DNA from: Tissierellaceae bacterium
Lineage (GTDB): Bacteria > Bacillota > Clostridia > Tissierellales > Tissierellaceae
Reading direction: 5' to 3'
Assembly: GCA_029257065.1 (NCBI GenBank)
Contig: JARIDA010000031.1
Location: 1 to 33,477 of the forward strand
DNA length: 33,477 bases
A program made the translations under genes and the position numbers. Below the pieces are notes generated by a model. The model had not been told where the DNA came from, ran no database searches, and worked only from the letters and a program-made list of their open reading frames with translations. Shown in pieces: positions 16,483 to 25,132 of the stretch. How positions within the stretch are numbered: position 1 is the stretch's first letter; every line of letters begins with the position of its first letter.

Positions 16483-16848
16483 CTACTCTCCTCTTATATC
16501 AGGTCTTAGTTTTTTTGCATCTTTTAAGTATATATGTTTTGCTTTTTTTTGTTTTAAATTACTCTTATAAAGCAAATTAACTCTAATACACTTATTTAAA
16601 CTGTTTTCAACATTCATTTCTTGAAAACACATAAGACCTGCCGAAGTATATCCTAGCTCTCTAGCAGCCCTTGCAGGATAGACCTTGTTTAAGTCTTCCG
16701 TGCAAGTAAAAAATATACTTATAACATTTTCTCTTTTTATGTTATTAGTTTTTTCTATAATCTCTATCAATTCTTTAGTACCCTCTAATATTTCTTTTTT
16801 ATCATTAAAAGAAACAGTAGTAGCACCTCTTATTGATATAATACTCAA
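16483..16848 (-). CDS. aroH: Chorismate mutase, AroH type
   Basis: Converts chorismate to prephenate, the branch point to Phe and Tyr. The protein matches the trimeric AroH fold: IRGATTV at the N-terminus, CTEDLNKVYPARAARELG in the middle, CFQEMNVENSLNKCIRV and LRPDI at the end. I place the start at the TTG 16846-16848 (MSIISIRGATTV), eight bases after AAGGAG; the track's GTG at 16857 touches that ribosome binding site. Length is then 121 aa, typical for AroH. It is the first gene of the operon with cmk, plsC and ispH-rpsA and has a good promoter. Confidence 0.93.
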   Translation of the reverse strand: MSIISIRGATTVSFNDKKEILEGTKELIEIIEKTNNIKRENVISIFFTCTEDLNKVYPARAARELGYTSAGLMCFQEMNVENSLNKCIRVNLLYKSNLKQKKAKHIYLKDAKKLRPDIRGE

Positions 16849-16868
16849 AAAAACCACTCCTTCTTATA

Positions 16869-16897
16869 ATTATATAATAAAAACATGAATTAAACAA
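16869..16897 (-). promoter_or_regulatory. Promoter of the aroH-cmk-plsC-ispH/rpsA operon
   Basis: On the minus strand TTGTTT (16892-16897), a 17-base spacer and TATAAT (16869-16874) lie just upstream of the aroH ribosome binding site. Confidence 0.7.
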
Positions 16898-16929
16898 GTT
16901 TTTATATAGAATAGATTCTTATAATAGGT

Positions 16930-18150
16930 CTAAATGCTATTTCCTGCTAAATATCCTGTGGAATATGCTATTTGTAAATTATATCCACCAGTTAAAGCAT
17001 CTACATCTATTATTTCACCTGCAAAATATAAACCTTCAATTATCTTAGATTCCATTGTTGAAGGATCTATTTCTAAAGTATCTATTCCACCAGAGGTTAC
17101 TATGGCCTCTGAGATATCCCTAAATCTTTTGAAAGTCATAGGTAACCCTTTTAACAAATTCAAAAGTTCCTTTCTTTCATCCTTATTAATTTGGTGAACT
17201 GGTTTATCAAGATCTATATTTGCTTTATTTAAAATAGGCTCTCTTAATTTCATAGGCAATAAATCATCTAAAGAGTTCTTTACAAATTTATTGTTATATT
17301 TATCAAAATCTCTTAGAATTCTATTATCAAGTTTTTCAAAATCTAATGCTGGTTTTAAATCAATATATATATTGATTTCTGAGTTTAAGTACTTATATAG
17401 ATATGTGCTCATAGATAGTACTATGGGACCAGATATTCCATAATGAGTAAATACCATTTCTCCAAAATCATTATATATTTTCTTACCATTTGATTTTGCT
17501 GTTATTTCTACATTTCTTAAAGAAAGCCCTTGTAATTTCTTTATATAACTATCATGAACTTCAATTGGGACTAATGATGGCAATAATGGTGTTATATTAT
17601 GTCCTAATCTTTTTGCAATTCTCAATCCTTCACCATCAGATCCTGTTTTAGGATAACTAATACCCCCAGTACATAAAACAACATTATCATAGATGAAAGT
17701 ATTCTTGTTGACTTTTATCTTGAATTTATCTTTTTCTCTTTCAATAGTTTTTATATTAGAATTTAATCTTATATCAACATTTCTTTCTTTTAGTAATTTC
17801 CAAAATACATTTATTACATCAGAGGATTTATTACTCTGTGGAAAAACTCTATTACCTCTTTCAACTTTTGTTTTTAATCCATTATCATTTAATAATTTTA
17901 ATATATCCTTATTTGTGTAAGTATATAGACTACTATACATAAATTCTTTGTTACTCATAATATTATTAAAAAAGTCTTCTATGGGACTTGCATTAGTTAT
18001 ATTACATCTACCTTTTCCAGTAATAAATAATTTCTTCCCAATCCTATCATTCTTCTCAAATAATGTCACATTATGTCCCTTATCCGATGCTGTAATTGCT
18101 GCCATTATACCAGCTGGTCCTGCACCAATTACAGCAATCTCTTTATTCAT
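16930..18150 (-). CDS. NAD(P)/FAD-dependent oxidoreductase, HI0933/BaiN-like family
   Basis: A flavoprotein with the N-terminal dinucleotide-binding motif VIGAGPAGIMAA (about 7-18), the family signature KKLFITGKGRCNITN (about 44-58) and the second flavin motif GGYNLQIAYSTG near the C-terminus. At 406 aa the length is typical. Members are widespread and mostly uncharacterised; BaiN, a bile-acid oxidoreductase, is one studied member, but no bile-acid role is implied here. The gene overlaps the preceding phosphatase gene by eight bases and is the last of the scpA cluster. Confidence 0.9.
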   Translation of the reverse strand: MNKEIAVIGAGPAGIMAAITASDKGHNVTLFEKNDRIGKKLFITGKGRCNITNASPIEDFFNNIMSNKEFMYSSLYTYTNKDILKLLNDNGLKTKVERGNRVFPQSNKSSDVINVFWKLLKERNVDIRLNSNIKTIEREKDKFKIKVNKNTFIYDNVVLCTGGISYPKTGSDGEGLRIAKRLGHNITPLLPSLVPIEVHDSYIKKLQGLSLRNVEITAKSNGKKIYNDFGEMVFTHYGISGPIVLSMSTYLYKYLNSEINIYIDLKPALDFEKLDNRILRDFDKYNNKFVKNSLDDLLPMKLREPILNKANIDLDKPVHQINKDERKELLNLLKGLPMTFKRFRDISEAIVTSGGIDTLEIDPSTMESKIIEGLYFAGEIIDVDALTGGYNLQIAYSTGYLAGNSI

Positions 18151-18772
18151 TTAAATCTCCTTCTAAATGAGAAGTATCATTATAAGTAATCAATACATTA
18201 TTATAATCTCTAACTTCTACAATACTTAAACTAACATTACCCATAGCTAGATTTTTATAATTATTTAAAGAAGTATTTAATAAACTAAGTATCATAGTTT
18301 TTAAAGCTGTTCCATGAGATACAATTAAAATATTTTTACCTTTATTTACATTTATTATTTTTTTAACTTCACTTCCAACTCTATTTTCTAAATCATGGAT
18401 TGTTTCACCCTTAGGTATCTCTAATAATTCTGGTGATTTTACCCACTTCAAATAATCTTCTTTATGTTCTACTAGTATATCATTAAATAATTCACCTTCC
18501 CATATTCCAAAATTCATTTCTTGCAAATTAGAATTTTTAATTGGAATCATATTCTTTTCATTTGCAATGGTTAATGCTGTCTCATAAGCTCGGGTTAAAT
18601 CACTGGAATATATAATATCTATATCATGATTTTTTAGTCTGTTTGCTAATTTAGCTGCTTGTAATTTACCATTTTCCGTTAATAATGAGTTCTTTTGACC
18701 TTGAACCTTATTTATTATATTCCATTCTGATTCACCATGTCTTACAAAGTAAATTCTTGTTGTTTCTGCCAT
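18143..18772 (-). CDS. Histidine phosphatase family protein
   Basis: The phosphohistidine motif is VRHGESEWN (His11 in IYFVRHGES), with the second catalytic histidine in LIVSHGTAL and the acid in QEMNFGIWEGE. At 209 aa it belongs to the small phosphoglycerate mutase-like or CobC/GpmB-like phosphatases. The substrate cannot be told from the sequence; no cobalamin genes are nearby. It follows mnmM by 16 bases and overlaps the flavoprotein gene. Confidence 0.9.
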   Translation of the reverse strand: MAETTRIYFVRHGESEWNIINKVQGQKNSLLTENGKLQAAKLANRLKNHDIDIIYSSDLTRAYETALTIANEKNMIPIKNSNLQEMNFGIWEGELFNDILVEHKEDYLKWVKSPELLEIPKGETIHDLENRVGSEVKKIINVNKGKNILIVSHGTALKTMILSLLNTSLNNYKNLAMGNVSLSIVEVRDYNNVLITYNDTSHLEGDLNE

Positions 18773-18788
18773 AATTACACTTCCTTTA

Positions 18789-19367
18789 TTAATTATTATT
18801 AGATTTTTCTAAACAATACAGTATTGGAGGATTATTTATTTGGTTTATAAATTCATTTTTTAAAACATTATAATCTTTTTGATTTATTTTTCTTAAATAT
18901 TCTTCCAATAATTCCTTTTCATCCATACCTGTCTTATGACCTGGATATGCAACTATTAATAACAATCCATTGTTTTTTAGTATTTTAAGAGTTTTTTCAA
19001 TGCTTTCCAAAGTTGTATTAATACTAGTTGTAATGCTCTTATCTCCCTTAGGTAAATAACCCAAATTATATATTGCTAAATCTATATTTTTATTTATATA
19101 TCTATCTATATTTTCATGACCATCTAATATTAATTCTACTCTGTTAATTAGTCCTTTTTTATTTAATTTAGAATAAGTATTATCAATTGCGGTTTGTTGA
19201 ATGTCAAAAGCGATTACCTTACCTTTTTCACCAACTTCTTTTGCTAACAATAAAGTATCATTTCCATTGCCCATAGTGCAATCAACAACTGTCATTCCTT
19301 TTTTCACATATTCTTTAATTAATTTTCTTGATAACTTTAATACACTGTAGATTTTATCATAAGCCAT
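18789..19367 (-). CDS. mnmM: SAM-dependent methyltransferase of the YtqB/MnmM family (tRNA mnm5s2U34)
   Basis: A small class I methyltransferase with SAM motif DCTMGNGNDTLLLA (about 29-42) and KVIAFDIQQTAI, then AIYNLGYLPKGD as the motif IV equivalent. These features and the length of 192 aa match Bacillus YtqB, shown to be MnmM, which performs the last methylation forming mnm5(s2)U34 in Gram-positive tRNAs. Older annotations call it rRNA methylase. It lies eight bases after rluB, another RNA modification gene. The assignment rests on family similarity read by eye. Confidence 0.85.
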   Translation of the reverse strand: MAYDKIYSVLKLSRKLIKEYVKKGMTVVDCTMGNGNDTLLLAKEVGEKGKVIAFDIQQTAIDNTYSKLNKKGLINRVELILDGHENIDRYINKNIDLAIYNLGYLPKGDKSITTSINTTLESIEKTLKILKNNGLLLIVAYPGHKTGMDEKELLEEYLRKINQKDYNVLKNEFINQINNPPILYCLEKSNNN

Positions 19368-19376
19368 TAAAACACC

Positions 19377-20084
19377 TCATATCTTTTTTAAAAAATCCAC
19401 TTCTTCATTATTAAGATGTCTCCACTTTGATTCCTGTAAATTTCCAAGTTTTAGATCTCCCAAGCTAATTCGCTGAAGTTGTTTAACAGGATGTCCTATT
19501 GCTGCACACATTTTTCTAACTTGTCTATTTCTTCCTTCGTGTATTGTTATTTCTAAAACAGATTCATTTTTATTTTTATTTAATATTTTAATTTTAGCCG
19601 GAGCAGTAACATAGTCTTCAATATCTAATCCTTTAGAAAAAATCTCTAATTTATTTTCATTAGGTATTCCTTCAACTAATGCTAAGTATGTTTTATCCAC
19701 TTCAAAACTTGGATGAGTAAGTTTATGTGTTAGTTCACCATCATTTGTAATCAGCAGAAGTCCACTTGTGTTTTTATCTAATCTACCTACAGGGTAAATC
19801 CTTTCATTTATACCATCTATTAAGTCTGTAACTATTTTTCTATCTTTTTCATCTCTCAAAGTAGTTACATATCCTACCGGCTTATTTAGTAATATATAAA
19901 CCTTGTTTTCCTCTAATTCTATATATTTGTTATCAACTTGTACTTTGTTTTTTGTTTTATCAATTTTTGTTCCTAACTCAGTTACTATATTTCCATCAAC
20001 TTTTACTCTTCCATCTGTTATTAGTTTCTCTGCTTTTCTTCTTGAGGTAATGCCACATCTGGAAATATATTTTTGTAAACGCAT
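19377..20084 (-). CDS. rluB: Pseudouridine synthase RluB family (23S rRNA)
   Basis: The S4 RNA-binding domain covers residues 1-60 (MRLQKYISRCGITSRRKAE). The catalytic domain has the aspartate in GRLDKNTSGLLL and the RQVRKMCAAIGHPV motif, placing it in the RsuA/RluB/E/F family; Firmicute members beside scpB are RluB-type and modify 23S rRNA helix 89 region. The start is the ATG at 20082-20084, five bases after GGAGGG; the 12 extra residues in the track lie inside the scpB end and should be dropped. Stop-to-start distance from scpB is one base. Confidence 0.94.
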   Translation of the reverse strand: MRLQKYISRCGITSRRKAEKLITDGRVKVDGNIVTELGTKIDKTKNKVQVDNKYIELEENKVYILLNKPVGYVTTLRDEKDRKIVTDLIDGINERIYPVGRLDKNTSGLLLITNDGELTHKLTHPSFEVDKTYLALVEGIPNENKLEIFSKGLDIEDYVTAPAKIKILNKNKNESVLEITIHEGRNRQVRKMCAAIGHPVKQLQRISLGDLKLGNLQESKWRHLNNEEVDFLKKI

Positions 20085-20085
20085 C

Positions 20086-20658
20086 TTAACCCTCCTCAGA
20101 AACTTCTTCTTTAAATACATCTTCTTTTATTTTATCCTCTATTTCTAGTTCATCTATTAGTGGAGGCAATCTATCTAAATTTTCTAATCCAAAAGTTTTA
20201 AGAAATTTATCTGTTGTTCCATAAATTATAGGCTTACCAACTCTATCTAATCTCCCTCTTTCTTCAATCATCTCTTTATCTAAAAGAGTATATATTGCAG
20301 TATCACATTTAACACCACGTATAGTTTCTATTTCCGATTTAATTACTGGTTGTTTATATGCTATTATGGAAAGTGTCTCTAATGCTGCATTTGATAAACT
20401 ACGTTCTTTTTTAGGTCTTTTTAATTTTTTTATCCATTTGTAGTGTTCCGATCGAGTACCAATCTGATAAGAATCATTTATTTTTATAATTTGTAATCCT
20501 CTCATATTATAATTAAATTCATCTTTCATCTCATCTATTATTTCTTTTGCTTCTTTTTTGGATAAATCTAATACAGAAGAAATATCTGAAATTTCTAATG
20601 GATCACCCCACGTAAAAAGTAATGCTTCTATTATAGCTTTAATTTCTTTTTTATCCAA
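20086..20658 (-). CDS. scpB: Segregation and condensation protein ScpB
   Basis: ScpB is the tandem winged-helix kleisin-interacting subunit of the SMC condensin. The sequence shows the typical KAIIEALLFTWGDPLEI N-terminus, LSNAALETLSIIAYKQPV in the second winged helix and RVGKPIIYGTTDKFLKTFGL near the end. Length 190 aa is normal. The start is a TTG eight bases after AAGGA, one base from the scpA stop, so the two subunits are translationally coupled. Confidence 0.96.
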   Translation of the reverse strand: MDKKEIKAIIEALLFTWGDPLEISDISSVLDLSKKEAKEIIDEMKDEFNYNMRGLQIIKINDSYQIGTRSEHYKWIKKLKRPKKERSLSNAALETLSIIAYKQPVIKSEIETIRGVKCDTAIYTLLDKEMIEERGRLDRVGKPIIYGTTDKFLKTFGLENLDRLPPLIDELEIEDKIKEDVFKEEVSEEG

Positions 20659-20659
20659 T

Positions 20660-21397
20660 TTACGTATCCTTATCCTTTCTTTTTATAATTAATATATCAG
20701 TAAAATCTTTTTTTTGTTTTACTTCAATAAATTCAAGTCTAATCAATTCTAACAAGGAAAGAAAATAAGTTATTACTTCTTCCACATTACTATTAGAATC
20801 TAGTAGTTCTGTAAAATTAATATTATCTTTTAAAGTTAACTGATGTCTAATAGATTCAATACAGTCTTCTAATGTATACTCTTCTCTTTGTATTTCATTT
20901 ATAGATAATAATATTTCTTTTTTTTCTCTGTTTTTAAGTATATTATTAACAGCTTTTAATAACATTGATATGTCCATATTCTCTACTACTATTTCAATGT
21001 TATTTTCAAATATATCTTCTTTTGGCTTATAGTATACTTTTCTTTGAACCACTTCTTTAACTCTAAGTTCTTTAGAAACCGTTTTATATTTTTTATACTC
21101 TATTAGTCTTTTAACTAATTCTATTCTAGGGTCTATCTCTTCTATTTCCATTTGTTCATCAATTGGCTTTTTAGGCAAAAGCATTTTAGATTTTATTTCT
21201 ATTAGAGTTGATGCCATAATCAAAAATTCACTTGCTATCTCTAAATCTAATTCTTCCATTCTCTTTAAATATACTAAAAATTGTTCTGTTATAGTATTTA
21301 TTGGTATATCATAAATATCAATTTCCGCTTCATTTATCAAATGAATTAGTAGGTCCATTGGTCCTTCAAATATATCTATATCTATTTTATAACTCAT
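20660..21397 (-). CDS. scpA: Segregation and condensation protein ScpA (kleisin)
   Basis: ScpA bridges the SMC heads and binds ScpB. The N-terminal signature IFEGPMDLLIHLINEAEIDI, then FLVYLKRMEELDLEIASEFL and MASTLIEIKSKMLLP, are diagnostic. I choose the ATG at 21395-21397 (MSYKIDIDIFEGP) with GAGGT seven bases upstream; the track adds 17 residues not typical of the family. Length is about 245 aa. It heads the scpA-scpB-rluB-mnmM-phosphatase-flavoprotein series. Confidence 0.95.
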   Translation of the reverse strand: MSYKIDIDIFEGPMDLLIHLINEAEIDIYDIPINTITEQFLVYLKRMEELDLEIASEFLIMASTLIEIKSKMLLPKKPIDEQMEIEEIDPRIELVKRLIEYKKYKTVSKELRVKEVVQRKVYYKPKEDIFENNIEIVVENMDISMLLKAVNNILKNREKKEILLSINEIQREEYTLEDCIESIRHQLTLKDNINFTELLDSNSNVEEVITYFLSLLELIRLEFIEVKQKKDFTDILIIKRKDKDT

Positions 21398-21504
21398 TTT
21401 ATCAACCTCTATCCTTAAAAGACAATATTTATTAAATAAGTATTTCACTTTAATAATTCATAGAATTTATTGGCACAGGCTTACCCAATCAAATCTATAT
21501 ATTA

Positions 21505-21522
21505 ATTGGATTCGAATCCAAT
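21505..21522. repeat. 18-bp perfect palindrome between pdp and scpA
   Basis: ATTGGATTCGAATCCAAT is a perfect self-complementary sequence in the 109-160-base gap after pdp. It may be the pdp terminator (poor T tract) or an operator for the scpA series. Confidence 0.6.
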
Positions 21523-21557
21523 CTCTCTTATTATTTTGCTAAAGTCCAAGGTTTAAC

Positions 21558-22862
21558 TCATACTATTCTTTTATAAATCATTTTTTTATTATTATTCGCT
21601 TTTTTCGAAATAATAAATGATTGCTCAACTTTTTCCTTTGCTTTCAATAAACTTGGCTTGTCATTTGTATATAGGGTAAATATTTTCTCATTAATTGAAA
21701 TCTTATCATTAACTTTTTTATTTAATAAAATCCCAGCAGCTAAATCAATCTTAGAAGACATATCTTCTCTGCCAGCACCTAGTATCAATGAAGCCTTGCC
21801 TATATCTTCTGCATCTATTGATGAAATATAACCTTCTTCTTTACTTTTAATTTCCATTGAATATTTACCCTTATCAAGTAATTGAGTATCTTTAATATAT
21901 AAACTATCTCCACCTTGAAGCTCTACCATTTCTATTAATTTATTATATGCTTTCTTATTTTCTATAACTTCTTCTAATTGGATTCTAGCTTGTTCTCTTT
22001 CTTTAAATTTTCCAGATAATAATAATATTTCTATACCTAGTGCCATGCAGAGTTCATATAAATCTTCTGGTCCATTCCCTTTCAATGTCTCTATGGCCTC
22101 TATAACTTCCAAATTATTACCTACAGCATAGCCTAAGGGTTCATCCATATTTGTTATTAAAGCTGTGGTATCTCTTCCATAAGCCTTGCCAATTCTCACT
22201 AATTCATTAGACAATTGAATGGCATCATCTAAGTTTTTCATAAATGCTCCAGATCCTAATTTTACATCAAATACTATTCCATCAGATTTTATTGCTAGTT
22301 TTTTACTCATTATACTACTAGCAATTAATGGTATACTATCCACAGTAGCTGTTACATCTCTTAATCCATATATTTTTTTATCCGCAGGAGCTATATTACC
22401 TGTTTGACTTACTATAGATATATTTATATTATTTATATTATTTATAAATTCTTCATAATTCAATTCAAGATTTATTCCTTTAATAGCTTGTAACTTATCT
22501 ATTGTTCCACCTGTATGGCCTAATCCTTTTCCAGACATTTTTGCAAATGGAATACCACAGGCTGCTATCATAGGGCCTAATATAAGTGTAACAGTATCCC
22601 CTACGCCCCCTGTAGAGTGTTTGTCAATTACTCTGCCATTAATCCCAGACATATAAAATATATCACCAGAATCAATCATAGATTTAGTCATATTAAAAGT
22701 TTCTTCTTCATTCATTCCATTTAAATAAATAGCCATTAATAATGCTGACACTTGATAATCTGGGATTAAACTCTTAGTATAATCCTGAATAAAAAAATTC
22801 ACTTCTTTTTCTGTTAAGGGATTACCGTCTCTTTTTTTTTCTATAATATCATACATTCTCAT
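21558..22862 (-). CDS. pdp: Pyrimidine-nucleoside phosphorylase
   Basis: Phosphorolysis of uridine and thymidine (deoxy)nucleosides to the base and (deoxy)ribose-1-phosphate. The N-terminal helical domain (MRMYDIIEKKRDGNPLTEKE) is followed by the phosphate-binding KHSTGGVGDTVTL (about 82-94), the family signature SGKGLGHTGGTIDKL (Arg of the usual SGRGLGHTGG is Lys here) and DVKLGSGAFMK. At 434 aa the length fits. A GAGGTGATAAT site precedes the start. It is the last gene of a nucleoside salvage pair with punA, as in Bacillus (drm-pupG-pdp); no phosphopentomutase is present here. Confidence 0.95.
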   Translation of the reverse strand: MRMYDIIEKKRDGNPLTEKEVNFFIQDYTKSLIPDYQVSALLMAIYLNGMNEEETFNMTKSMIDSGDIFYMSGINGRVIDKHSTGGVGDTVTLILGPMIAACGIPFAKMSGKGLGHTGGTIDKLQAIKGINLELNYEEFINNINNINISIVSQTGNIAPADKKIYGLRDVTATVDSIPLIASSIMSKKLAIKSDGIVFDVKLGSGAFMKNLDDAIQLSNELVRIGKAYGRDTTALITNMDEPLGYAVGNNLEVIEAIETLKGNGPEDLYELCMALGIEILLLSGKFKEREQARIQLEEVIENKKAYNKLIEMVELQGGDSLYIKDTQLLDKGKYSMEIKSKEEGYISSIDAEDIGKASLILGAGREDMSSKIDLAAGILLNKKVNDKISINEKIFTLYTNDKPSLLKAKEKVEQSFIISKKANNNKKMIYKRIV

Positions 22863-22873
22863 ATTATCACCTC

Positions 22874-23683
22874 TTACATTCGATTAAGTGTATTAAGAAC
22901 TAATTGCTGGAACTCCTTTTTTACTTTTTGTGAAGTTTCAACTACTTCTTCATGATTCAATGGTTTATCTAATATACCTGCTGCCATATTTGTAATACAA
23001 GAGATTCCTAATACTCGAACATTCTCATGATTCGCAACTATTACTTCTGGTACTGTTGACATTCCAACAGCATTAGCTCCAAGAATTCGTGAGAGTTTAA
23101 CCTCTGCAGCTGTTTCATAAGTAGGTCCTGTAAACCAAATATAATTCCCCTCTCTTATATTTAAATTTAGTTTTCCTCCTTCTTCTTTAGCTATCTCTAT
23201 ATATTTCCTATCATATGGATTAGACATATCAAGAAATCTAGGTCCTAATTCCTCATAATTTTTTCCTATTAATGGATTTTGACTAGTATAGTTTATATGA
23301 TCCTTTATTATCATAAGGTCTCCTGGTTTAAAGTTTTTATCCACTCCTCCTGCAGCATTGGTAACAATTAAGCTTTTTATGCCTAAACGAATTAAAACTC
23401 TAACAGGTAAAACAACTTCTTTTATATCATAACCTTCATAAAAATGAAATCTCCCTTGCATAGCAACTACATTTTTTCCTGATAATTTACCAAACACCAA
23501 TTGACCTTCATGTCCTTCCACTGTTGATATAGGAAAACCTGGTATATCTTCATATTTTATTTTTATAGGGTTTTCTATCCTATCAGCTAAGTCACCTAAC
23601 CCTGAACCCAATATAAGTCCTATTTCTGGCTTTATATCTATTTTTGTTTTTATAAAATCATTCGATTGAACTATTTTATTCAT
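22874..23683 (-). CDS. punA: Purine-nucleoside phosphorylase (trimeric type)
   Basis: Phosphorolysis of guanosine/inosine-type nucleosides. Motifs are LILGSGLGDLADRI (phosphate site), STVEGHEGQLVFG with the catalytic histidine region, VTNAAGGVDKNFKPGD, and GMSTVPEVIVANHENVRV near the C-terminus. At 269 aa it is the Firmicute PNP I/MTAP-family form; the GMSTVPE sequence favours PNP over MTA phosphorylase. It follows the xerD-like gene by nine bases with an AGGAGG site and precedes pdp by 11 bases. Confidence 0.95.
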   Translation of the reverse strand: MNKIVQSNDFIKTKIDIKPEIGLILGSGLGDLADRIENPIKIKYEDIPGFPISTVEGHEGQLVFGKLSGKNVVAMQGRFHFYEGYDIKEVVLPVRVLIRLGIKSLIVTNAAGGVDKNFKPGDLMIIKDHINYTSQNPLIGKNYEELGPRFLDMSNPYDRKYIEIAKEEGGKLNLNIREGNYIWFTGPTYETAAEVKLSRILGANAVGMSTVPEVIVANHENVRVLGISCITNMAAGILDKPLNHEEVVETSQKVKKEFQQLVLNTLNRM

Positions 23684-23692
23684 AATAACCTC

Positions 23693-24568
23693 CTAAGCTC
23701 TTGGATGAGTATTTTTGTATATTTCTCTAATGTTTTTATTTTCAGACGTTAATGCATATAACTGAGTTGTAGATATATCTGAATGACCTAATATTTTCTG
23801 TACCGTTTTCAAATCAGCACCATTTTCTATCATATGTACAGCAAAAGATTGCCTTAATATTTGTGGTGTAACTTTTTTTTCCAAACCTGACTTCTTCTCA
23901 TATTCTTTTATATTTTTCCATAAACCCTGTCTACTTATTCTTGCTTTATTTCTATTTAAGAAAAGAGCTTCTGATTTAGAGTTTTCTTTATATACTTTTA
24001 AATATCTTTCAAGATAGTTAATTGCTATACTACCTATCGGAATTGTTCTTTTAACTCTAGAATTTATTTTTATAATCTCTAAATCAAAATCTATGTCTGA
24101 TCTATCTAATGATATTAATTCATTTATACCTATTCCTGTAGAATAGATCAACTCTAACATAGCTCTGTCTCTTAGGCCTTTTAAAGTATTTAAATCTGGC
24201 TGTTCTAATACTAACTCAATTTCTTCTATTGTTAAAACTTCTGGTATTTTCTTTTGAATTTTAGGTGTTTTTAAATTAATCATTGGATCTTCTGAAATAT
24301 AACCATTATTTAATAAGAATTGATAAAAAGATCTGATAGAAGATATATTTCTAGCTATTGTTGATGTTGCCTTTCCATCTTTTTGTAACTTCATTAAATA
24401 TTTAAGCACAATAGTTTTATTTGTTTTTTTAATATCCTTAATATCTTCATTATTTAAGTAGTCTCCATATCCACCAATATCTCCTATATATGAATTCATA
24501 GTGTTTTTGCTAGTATCACTATTATTTCCCATATAAATAGTATATTCATTTATTAAATTCTTTAGCAT
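23693..24568 (-). CDS. xerD: XerD-like tyrosine recombinase with degenerate active site
   Basis: Full-length XerC/D architecture: SAM-like core-binding domain (about 1-95) and catalytic domain (about 110-291). Location between nudF and punA is that of xerD in Bacillus. The nucleophile Tyr271 (TTQLYALTS), His262 (LGHSDIS) and Arg239 are present. However, the first catalytic arginine of GLR[VI]SEL is replaced (TGIGINEL, Gly147), and HxLRH is QILRQ, so the second-box histidine is Gln236. The lysine beta-hairpin is short (SRVKRTIPIG). Strand cleavage is thus doubtful. Streptococci have a XerD-like protein lacking catalytic residues near scpAB, a possible parallel. The ATG overlaps the nudF stop. 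Whether it acts at dif, supports a partner recombinase, or has only a structural role is open. Confidence 0.88.
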   Translation of the reverse strand: MLKNLINEYTIYMGNNSDTSKNTMNSYIGDIGGYGDYLNNEDIKDIKKTNKTIVLKYLMKLQKDGKATSTIARNISSIRSFYQFLLNNGYISEDPMINLKTPKIQKKIPEVLTIEEIELVLEQPDLNTLKGLRDRAMLELIYSTGIGINELISLDRSDIDFDLEIIKINSRVKRTIPIGSIAINYLERYLKVYKENSKSEALFLNRNKARISRQGLWKNIKEYEKKSGLEKKVTPQILRQSFAVHMIENGADLKTVQKILGHSDISTTQLYALTSENKNIREIYKNTHPRA

Positions 24569-25116
24569 ATAATAATACCTTTTTCTTCTAAGAAATTACG
24601 AGCCATGTGTAATCCTATAATTGTTTTACCATCTGCTATTTCTCCTCTTTTAATTTTTAAGAATATATCTTTAAATTTCATAGAAGAGTTCTCTATATAT
24701 TCCCCTTTTTCCAAATTTCTTTCCCCTTTTATCAAGTCGGTTGCTAAAAATATATGCATTTTTTCAGTTGTTATTCCAGGAGATGGGTAAAACTCAAAAA
24801 GATATTCTAGTTTACCCGCATCATAACCTGTTTCTTCTTTTAGTTCTCTCTTTGCAGTTTCCCTCGGTTCTTCATTGATTTCTAATTTACCTGCTGGTAT
24901 CTCCAATAAAAACTTCTCTATAGGTTTTCTATACTGCTTAACCAATAAAACCTCTTTCTCATCAGTTATAGCTACTATAGCTACTGCGCCTGGATATTCA
25001 ACAATCTCTCTTTTTGAATATCTCATATTAGGTAACTCAACAGTGTCAACTCTTAATCCTAATATTCTGCCATCATATATTTTCTCTGATTTCATAGTTT
25101 TTTCTTCTTCTAACAT
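24562..25116 (-). CDS. nudF: Nudix hydrolase, ADP-ribose pyrophosphatase
   Basis: Hydrolyses ADP-ribose to AMP and ribose-5-phosphate. The Nudix box G-x5-E-x7-REUxEExGU is seen as GKLEINEEPRETAKRELKEETGY, preceded by EIPA as usual for ADP-ribose members, with YPSPGITTEKMHIFLA downstream. Length 184 aa is typical. The start has a GAGGGGGA site. It overlaps the xerD-like gene by seven bases; a nudF-xerD linkage is known in Firmicutes. Confidence 0.93.
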   Translation of the reverse strand: MLEEEKTMKSEKIYDGRILGLRVDTVELPNMRYSKREIVEYPGAVAIVAITDEKEVLLVKQYRKPIEKFLLEIPAGKLEINEEPRETAKRELKEETGYDAGKLEYLFEFYPSPGITTEKMHIFLATDLIKGERNLEKGEYIENSSMKFKDIFLKIKRGEIADGKTIIGLHMARNFLEEKGIIIC

Positions 25117-25132
25117 AAAATCCCCCTCTAAC

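Noticed and set aside
16685-16888. Plus-strand ORF opposite aroH
   Set aside because: It is antisense to a complete AroH and overlaps its promoter; no ribosome binding site is evident.
21505-21522. tRNA T-arm-like sequence (GGATTCGAATCC)
   Set aside because: A five-bp stem with a seven-base TTCGAAT loop would be out of register, and there is no acceptor stem, anticodon arm or D arm around it on either strand.
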